A DNA stretch of 64,000 bases from Ampullaceana balthica (taxonomy: Eukaryota; Mollusca; Gastropoda; Lymnaeidae), in assembly GCA_944989445.1 (NCBI GenBank), contig CALYLW010000038.1, positions 1,599,313 through 1,663,312 on the forward strand, read 5' to 3'. The notes under the pieces were generated by a model, which saw only the letters and a program-made list of their open reading frames with translations, made no database searches and was not told where the DNA came from. Of this stretch, positions 57,601 to 64,000 are shown one piece after another (within the stretch, counting starts at the first letter, position 1; each line of letters opens with the position of its first letter). A program made the position numbers and the translations under genes.

Positions 57601-57808
57601 GGTGGGAATATCAGATATCAAGGGTTGGAATATCAGATATCAAGGGTGGGAATGTCAGATATCAAGGGTGGGAATATCAGATATCAAGGGTGGGAATATC
57701 AGATATCACAAGTGGGAATATCAGATATCAAGGGTGGGAATATCAGATATCAAGGGTGGGAATATCAGATATCAAGGGTGGGAATATCAGATATCAAGGG
57801 TGGGAATA
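54645..57808. repeat. Minisatellite, 22 bp unit (about 144 copies)
   Basis: Unit GGGAATATCAGATATCAAGG plus GT. Because 22 is not a multiple of three, the plus strand encodes the same 22-residue repeat in each frame, which explains many overlapping long frames. Variant units act as markers: 'ggatgggaatattag' occurs at 54961, 55467, 55709, 56149, 56391 and 56809, spaced 506, 242, 440, 242 and 418 bp, all exact multiples of 22. Interrupted at 57405-57450 ('aggaatatatggcaactagg'). Each unit has the palindrome GATATC. Confidence 0.97.
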
Positions 57809-57814
57809 TGAGGT

Positions 57815-58723
57815 AAGCCATTGGTTGGAATAATTTACTACATTTGTGGAAATATTATACACTTTTAATTGGAAAAAACAGACACTAAAAAGTGGATTAG
57901 TTGATGCAACAGTGGGACTTCTTACGTACATACTTTCATGATGCCCTATTTTTAATGTCATACACTCAGGTATTATGTATTCATACATAACACTCAGATG
58001 TCATTCAACAATATGTCACAAAGATGGCGGTCATCTGTTTAGATGTCACACAAGTGGATGTCATTTGTAAATCGATAGTTTGTACACATTCATTTTTACT
58101 ACAGTTAACAAGATCATCAAATGGCAAACTGTCCAAATAAATGAAAGGGAATTTTCCCTATGCATGAATGAATGTCAAACTGAACATTTTATATTTGAGC
58201 TGTTCAAGGATTTATCAAATATTTCTACTTTAAAAACAAATTTAATGTTTATTATTAAAACAATGGAATGTAGTAGTTGATTTTAAAAAAAATTAACATT
58301 GCATTTGAATAAGAATCAGTTCATTGTTAAATATACAATTCACTAAATACACATTTCATCCAGTAATCAGTTCACTAGTCAATGACATGAACCATCAGTT
58401 CACCAGTTGACCATAAAACAACCCAATCAGCACCTGAGCTCCATTGAACACAAGTCATTACATGAAATTCATTGAATTTTCTGAATTATTCATGCAATAA
58501 AATTTTTTTAATGGTTGCGCTTGACCAGTCTAGTCTAGGAAAATATCACAGTATCATCAATGAGTTACTTTGATCAGTCTAGTCCAGGACAATATCATCG
58601 ATGCATTACATTTGACCAGTCTAGTCCAGGACAATGTCATCAATTTCGTCACTTTGACCACTCTAGTCAAGTCCAGGACGACATCTTCTCAAGCCTGGGA
58701 TGACATCATCAGCGTACAAAATA
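57815..58723. other. Region downstream of the DHX57-like gene
   Basis: Probably includes the 3' UTR of the minus-strand gene. A minus-strand AATAAA lies at 58248-58253, about 470 bp past the stop. 58520-58660 has three loose repeats of 'gaccagtctagtccaggaca'. Nothing else recognised. Confidence 0.35.
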
Positions 58724-58867
58724 TTAGCCTTCAGTGATGACTTTGACGATACAGTCAATGATCCGTTTGCCCCTTGGGTTGGTCAGAAGGTCCATTTCTG
58801 GCTTTGACATCTTGGCTGACAAAAGTTGGTCAAGTTCCCGTCTCAGTTTCTTGACGACTTTTGCTAT
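58724..58867 (-). CDS. DHX57: DHX57-like exon (last)
   Basis: 144 nt: 47 codons and TAA, from acceptor 'ttttaatttctag'. Begins IAKVVKKLRRELDQLLSAKM. Confidence 0.9.
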   Translation of the reverse strand: MAKVVKKLRRELDQLLSAKMSKPEMDLLTNPRGKRIIDCIVKVITEG

Positions 58868-61800
58868 CTAGAAATTAAAATATTTATTAATTTTAAATCA
58901 AAGCATTTTATGGATTACATCACACATTTTATGGATTACATCACACATTTTATGGATTAAATCACACATTTTATGGATTATATCACACATTTTATGGATT
59001 ACATCACACATTTTATGGATTACATCACACATTTTATGGATTACATCACACATTTTATGGATTAAATCACACATTTTAAGGATTACATCACACATTTTAA
59101 GGATTAAATCCTACATTTCATTGATTACATGTCACAATTTATTGATCACATCAAAATTTTTCTTTCTGTCAAAGACTGATTTATCCTCTGTAGAACCATA
59201 AGATAAAATTAAACTCTGGAAAGAACACCTCTGACCTTTGACCTGGACAGATAGGATTTATTACTTTACATTACATGTTAAAAGGTGTCTCAACAAGATG
59301 AGGTCAAGGGAAACCAACTTTTATCCAACATTCCAGATGCTTTGGTTTCAGAGGTATTTTTAACAGGTGATAAAATTTAATCTCGGTATTTTCTATTTAA
59401 AACTTTTAAATTATTGTTATCCTTGACCACCAAGGCATCAATCAGCCTATACCGTACACTGTAAACTTAGGAAGATTTTAATACAGCATTAGAAGAATTG
59501 AATAGAATATTAGAAGATTTGAATAGAACATTAGAAGTTTGAATAGAACAATAGAAGATTTGAATAGAACATTAGATTTGAACTGAAAATTAGAAGATTT
59601 GAATAGAACATAAGAATATTTGAATAAAATAGTAGAAGATTTGAATAGAACATTAGAAGATTTGCATAGAACATTAGAAGATTTGAATAGAATATTAGAA
59701 GATTTGAATAGAACATTAGAAGATTTGCATAGAACATTAGATTTGAATAGAGCATTAGAGATTTGAATAGAACATTAGAAGTTTGAATAGAACAATAGAA
59801 GATTTGAATAGAACATTAGATTTGAACTGAAAATTAGAAGATTTGAATAGAACATAAGAATATTTGAATAAAATAGTAGAAGATTTGAATAGAACATTAG
59901 AAGATTTGCATAGAACATTAGAAGATTTGAATAGAATATTAGAAGATTTGCATAGAACATTAGAAGATTTGAATAGAACATTAGATTTGAATAGAGCATT
60001 AGAAGATTTGAATAGAACATAAGAATATTTGAATAGAACATTAGAAAATTTGAATAGAACATTGCAAGATTTGAATAGAACATTAGATTTGAACTGAAAA
60101 TTAGAAGATTTGAATAGAACATAAGAGTATTTGAATAAAATATTAGAAGATTTGAATAGAACATTAGAAGATTTGAATAGAATAATAGAAGATTTGAATA
60201 GAACATTACAATATTTGCATAGAACATTTGCATAGAACATTAGAAGATTTGCATAGAACATTAGAAGATTTGCATAGAACATTAGAAGATTTGAATAGAA
60301 CATTAAAAGATTTGAATAGAACATTAAAAGATTTGAATAGAACATTAGAAGACTTGGTGAATGGTTAAAAAATGGTATGAGAAATTTAACTAATAGATGA
60401 CGATGGTAAACCAACGGTACGAGAAAAATAACTAATGGATGACAATGATAACAAGTAGTTATTAGCAGTCGTTTGTTGCATGAGAATAAATTGTCTTGAA
60501 TGAAAACATGGCAGTTGAACCAACCTTAGGAAAGATCGTCTTGAATTGTATGAGCTCGTCCACGTACAGCACCGTGTATCTCTCAGTCGTCCTTGTTTTC
60601 AGCTGTCCACCGGCAAACAGCAACAGTGGATATGTGGACACAGTCGAGCAGTCGCGGATGTAGATCTGGGATAAAAGTGAAAGCTTTATAAAAGGTGTTA
60701 TCTAGAGCAGTGCTTCTCAAAGTGGTGGTCTGCGGACCGGTGCCGGTCCGTGGCCCATCCGATGCCGGTCCGCAGGTGTTACCAAGAAAGGACATTTCGC
60801 TACCACGTCAGTACAGGCAAAATAGTTCACCGGTCCGTGGTGCAATGGAAAAAATTCCTGCCGGTCCGCAATACTAAAAAGTTTGAGAAGCACTTATCTA
60901 GAGAACATCTTGTTGAGGGTACATGAATACTAAAGAGAAGTCTTCACCTGGATAATCATGTACATTTCTTTTAGAGCATTTAAGAGATTGCCAAGTTACA
61001 AAAACAAGATGTTCCTAGTTAAATTTCTAATCAACCAGTTAGCAAAACCAACACAAAAATAAAAAAAATAAAAATGGAATCATATATGCACTAAATCAGA
61101 TTATTTAAAAAATACTACAGGGCATTTATCATGAAGTACATTCTTTTTGAGTTATGCAAACCGCCTGCTATCACTGTTGTCTCCACTTGATTTCAAACCT
61201 TACTTGACTAGTAAAGGACACTTAGTTTGAGGAGGCCCCACAATGTTTTTAAATAGAAATTTGTGTTGTTTAAAAAGTTGTTTTTGAGACTGTTGTTAAT
61301 CATCTTATCTGCTGAGTCGTTTTGTATAGCCCTGACATCTTATTCAATTATTTGACATTTTCTATCACAGAGCAAAAAACAACTCAACCTTTGTAGTTTT
61401 GATCTTCTCATGGTAGACCAGGTAGGGGCTGTGGAAATGGAGGACTTTGAAGTTAACTGAAGATGGGTGGATGTCAACCTGAGAGAGAAAAGAAAAGAAA
61501 ATTTGAACAACATTGAGCTGAAAGTAATTTTTAAAAAATAAATACATGAAATGTGTCATGTAAGCGTGTAACTATAAAACCATGATTTGAGATAACACCA
61601 GCTAAATGGAAACAAGTTATTTGACAAGAGCTCTTAAATGATCTAAGGGCATATCAACACTAACATATCGGCAACATAAGGACGTAGAGATGCTAAAATA
61701 TTGGCAACATAAGGACGTAGTGATGCTAAAATATTGGCAACATGAAGACGTAGTGATGCTAAAATATTGGCAACATAAGGACATAGTGATGCTAAAATAT

Positions 61801-62835
61801 TGGCAACATAAGGACGTAGTGGTGCTAAAATATTGGCAACATAAGGAAGTAGTGATGCTAAAATATTGGCAACATAAGGACGTAGTGATGCTAAAATATT
61901 GGCAACATGAGGACGTAGTGATGCTAAAATATAGGCAACATAAGGACGTAGTGATGCTAAAATATTGGCAACATGAAGACATAGTGATGCTAAAATATTG
62001 GCAACATAAGGACATAGTGATGCTAAAATATTGGCAACATAAGGACGTAGTGATGCTAAAATATTGGCAACATAAGGACGTAGTGGTGCTAAAATATTGG
62101 CAACATAAGGAAGTAGTGATGCTAAAATATTGGCAACATAAGGACGTAGTGATGCTAAAATATTGGCAACATGAGGACGTAGTGATGCTAAAATATTGGC
62201 AACATAAGGACGTAGTGATGCTAAAATATTGGCAACATGAAGACATAGTGATGCTAAAATATTGGCAACATAAGGACATAGTGATGCTAAAATATTGGCA
62301 ACATAAGGACGTAGTGATGCTAAAATATTGGCAACATAAGGACGTAGTGATGCTAAAATATTGGCAACATGAAGACATAGTGATGCTAAGATATTGGCAA
62401 CATAAGGACGTAGTGATGCTAAAATATTGGCAACATAAGGACGTAGTGATGCTAAAATATTGGCAACATGAAGACATAGTGATGCTAAAATATTGGCAAC
62501 ATAAGGATACAGTGATGCTAACATATTGGCAAAATAGGACATAGTGATGCTAACATGTAGGCAAAAAAGGATGTAGTGATGCTAACATATTTGCAAAATA
62601 AGGACGCAGTGATGCTAAAATGTTGGCAACATAAGGATGCAGTGATGCTAACATATTGGCAACATATAGACGTAATGATGCAAACATATTGCCAACATAA
62701 TGACGTCGTGATGCTACATAATTCGTGACATAAGAGTGATACTTACATATTCATTGTTTTTACTTTTGAATTTCTTGGAAACCCCTAATGATGAAATAGA
62801 TTTAGAAAAATCAGTCAATACCTTCAATTTTAGCC
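58724..62835 (-). CDS. DHX57: DHX57-like DExH-box RNA helicase, 3' end (partial, four exons)
   Basis: Minus strand; the rest of the gene lies beyond 64000. Coding exons in order of transcription: 62835-62747 (or from 62784), 61478-61389, 60665-60525, 58867-58724. All splice sites are AG...GT and the three introns are in phase 0. The joined product covers the OB-fold and C-terminal extension that end DHX57-type helicases: IHPSSVNFKVLHFHSPYLVY, HEKIKTTK, IYIRDCSTVSTYPLLLFAGG, and PRGKRIIDCIVKVITEG before the stop. In related helicases this region follows the RecA and ratchet domains and contacts RNA. The wording fits DHX57 better than DHX29 or DHX36, especially 'YHEKIKTT' and the 'PRG.RII..IVK' end. 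All three introns contain tandem repeats or MITEs. Confidence 0.9.
58900..59125. repeat. Minisatellite, 21 bp unit, in DHX57-like intron
   Basis: Ten to eleven copies of ACACATTTTATGGATTACATC starting about 35 bp inside the last intron. Confidence 0.94.
59480..60355. repeat. Minisatellite, 21 bp unit, in DHX57-like intron
   Basis: About 41 copies of AGAAGATTTGAATAGAACATT with shorter variants (15-18 bp). A block of roughly 250 bp including 'ttagaagtttgaatagaaca' and 'gatttgaactgaaaattag' is duplicated (about 59523 and 59775, partly again near 60078). Confidence 0.95.
60525..60665 (-). CDS. DHX57: DHX57-like exon (second last)
   Basis: 141 nt, 47 codons, acceptor 'acttttatcccag', donor CCTAAG|gttgg. 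Encodes IYIRDCSTVSTYPLLLFAGG through IQFKTIFPK. It carries the conserved 'YPL.LF.GG' of the OB fold. Confidence 0.92.
60708..60895. mobile_element. hAT MITE in DHX57-like intron
   Basis: CAGTGCTTCTCAAAGTGGTG ... TTTGAGAAGCACTT with an exact 8-bp duplication ATCTAGAG (60700-60707, 60896-60903). Inserted 35 bp upstream of the second-last exon's acceptor side. Confidence 0.88.
61389..61478 (-). CDS. DHX57: DHX57-like exon (third last)
   Basis: 90 nt, 30 codons, acceptor 'cttttctctctcag', donor ACAAAG|gttgag. Encodes VDIHPSSVNFKVLHFHSPYL and VYHEKIKTTK. Confidence 0.92.
61675..62720. repeat. Minisatellite, 33 bp unit, in DHX57-like intron
   Basis: About 31 copies of a unit with GATGCTAAAATATTGGCAAC then 'ataaggacgtagt'. 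Right-hand units (62500 on) are more diverged. A block including 'gtggtgctaaaatattggc' and 'ggaagtagtgatgc' repeats at about 61820 and 62083. Long frames on both strands are artefacts of the 33-bp period. Confidence 0.96.
62747..62835 (-). CDS. DHX57: DHX57-like exon (fourth last, 5' end uncertain)
   Basis: Ends VSKKFKSKNNEY at a GTAAGT donor. Two acceptors in the same frame are possible: 'agtctcactcctcag' giving 89 nt from 62835, or 'ctatttcatcattag' giving 38 nt from 62784. KKFKSKNNEY aligns with the 'LKFVTKNDGY' stretch that precedes 'IHPSSVN' in DHX57 proteins as I remember them. Confidence 0.65.
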
Positions 62836-62839
62836 CTGA

Positions 62840-63535
62840 GGAGTGAGACTAAAGCCCTGTACTTATCCAGTTATCCCTCCTTCTAAAACTCATAGAATCA
62901 CAATAACATTGATGGTTCATCTATGTGAATGCCTATGTTATTTAACCCAGAACATGTACAAACAAGATTTGAGTAATGTTAAATGACAGTGGTCATTATT
63001 AGGTCCATAATTCTCAACATAAAATCAGTTGTATAAGTTATTTTATTTGTTTATAAATAAAAATAAATATTCATAATATACCTGCATTTATATATATACT
63101 AGCGTACACCCGTCAAAAATGACGGAAGTTTTCAGCTGAAATCTATTTATTTTCTAAAAAATGCACTTTTTTTAGGGCGCCTACGGCGCCAAGCTTTTTC
63201 AAAAGCCCAACTATAATAATGTGTCCTTGTTAAATACGAAATATTAAACTTTCTGAAATGTACACAAAGTATTTTATAATAGGGGTTGCAGGGCGCCTAC
63301 GACGCCCCGTTTATTTTTTTATTTTATAATTAACCACCATCTAATTCTCTTTTTACAATGTTCCCTTTTCTAAAATTGAAAATATGAGCTAAATCAATGA
63401 CCTCATATAATATTTTTTACAGCGCATCTTTAATTTGCACACCTTTTGGTGCATTGGTGCAGTAATTTGGTTTTCCCTGCTTTCTAAAATTAGTAGCGTC
63501 AGGACAGACTGACTGACTTGCTTGACAATTGCAAA
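62840..63535. other. Intronic or upstream sequence, one repeat-like block
   Basis: Probably intron of the DHX57-like gene. 63100-63535 looks like a dispersed repeat ('actagcgtacacccgtcaaa', 'gggcgcctacggcgcc' and again 'gggcgcctacgacgcc'), of unknown class. Confidence 0.4.
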
Positions 63536-63539
63536 TTAT

Positions 63540-63566
63540 ATATTTATATATATATATATAGATAAT

Positions 63567-63619
<53 letters not shown>

Positions 63620-63650
63620 TAGATATATATATATATATATATATATTTGT
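63540..63650. repeat. (TA)n microsatellite
   Basis: About 110 bp with a few GATA interruptions. Confidence 0.95.
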
Positions 63651-63661
63651 ATATTAAGGTA

Positions 63662-64000
63662 CAGTCGAACCCACGTATCTCGAGCTCGGTTATATCGACC
63701 ACCCTATTATGTCGACGTTTTTTATTGGAACCGCCAAATTCTCTCTTTGTCTTAGCATTTTCTCATCGGTAATGTCGATTCTTTTATGTCGCCGAAACCT
63801 AGTATCTCGAGCACAAAAGAGGGCCAAATTTGCAACTTAACTCGATTTTCGTCGGTTGAAAATAAAGGTTTGTATCGAGAATCGACGGTGGTTTTTATAT
63901 AATTAAATAAAAAAATTAATAAATTATTATTCTTTTAAAAGTTTGTTGTTGTTGCTTTGTTACCAGTAAGATAAGTGACTGTGACACTAACACGCGCGTG
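63662..64000. mobile_element. pogo-like element, left end (runs off the window)
   Basis: TA followed by CAGTCGAACCCACGTATCTC with internal 'gagctcggttatatcgacc' echoes of the kind common at pogo/Tigger termini. The other end is outside the window. Confidence 0.55.

Noticed and set aside
54603..57833. Series of overlapping frames of 100-563 residues
   Set aside because: All encode the same 22-residue repeat in rotating frames, which follows from a 22-bp unit without stops. Not independent proteins.
61617..62544. Three frames near 290 residues on both strands
   Set aside because: Produced by the 33-bp intronic minisatellite of the DHX57-like gene.

Overview
The window is eukaryotic, AT-rich and almost gene-free. 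The dispersed repeats (a CR1/L2-like LINE with a partner tRNA-SINE, many hAT-family MITEs, Helitron-like elements, gypsy-type LTR elements) and one recognisable split host gene point to an invertebrate animal. A lophotrochozoan, perhaps a gastropod mollusc, is my guess from the repeat style, and the species cannot be fixed from the sequence alone. By my own addition about 18-19 kb (nearly 30%) is tandem repeat in some 28 unrelated arrays; much of the rest is nested transposon.

Region by region. 1-6000: a 24-bp array, a dispersed repeat, and a LINE fragment split by a 3.5-kb LTR element. 7040-8590: a 15-bp minisatellite. 10250-12905: a 22-bp minisatellite interrupted by a Helitron-like element. 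13193-15461: a 2.3-kb hAT element with a decayed transposase end, itself carrying a pogo-like MITE and a SINE. 15984-20304: a hAT MITE whose first five bases are the target of a second, very young LTR element. 21429-24268: further hAT elements with up to three levels of nesting. 25093-30412: a 5.3-kb array of a 30-bp satellite. 30560-34000: a tandem pair of the Helitron-associated module, and a decayed ZMYM-type hAT transposase split by a MITE. 34300-54600: small arrays, SINEs, LINE fragments and MITEs. 54645-57808: a 3.2-kb array of a 22-bp unit. 58724-62835: the last exons, on the minus strand, of a DHX57-type DExH RNA helicase, whose introns are filled with minisatellites and a hAT MITE.

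The most unusual object is the LTR family present at 2109-5602 and 15997-20109. It has intact TG..CA LTRs, a primer site, a polypurine tract and 5-bp target duplications, but no protease, reverse transcriptase or integrase. Its internal region codes for a coiled-coil, a SCAN-like capsid (one copy only), a CCHC zinc knuckle, a charged repeat region and a C-terminal segment that looks like a KH RNA-binding domain. A short RNase H tail survives just downstream, so the family appears to derive from an autonomous Ty3/gypsy element that lost pol and may have picked up a host KH domain. The two LTRs of the second copy differ at one base in 309, so it moved recently.

The only host gene with good support is the DHX57-like 3' end; its 5' part lies beyond the right edge. 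Nearly all other open frames are by-products of stop-free tandem repeats.
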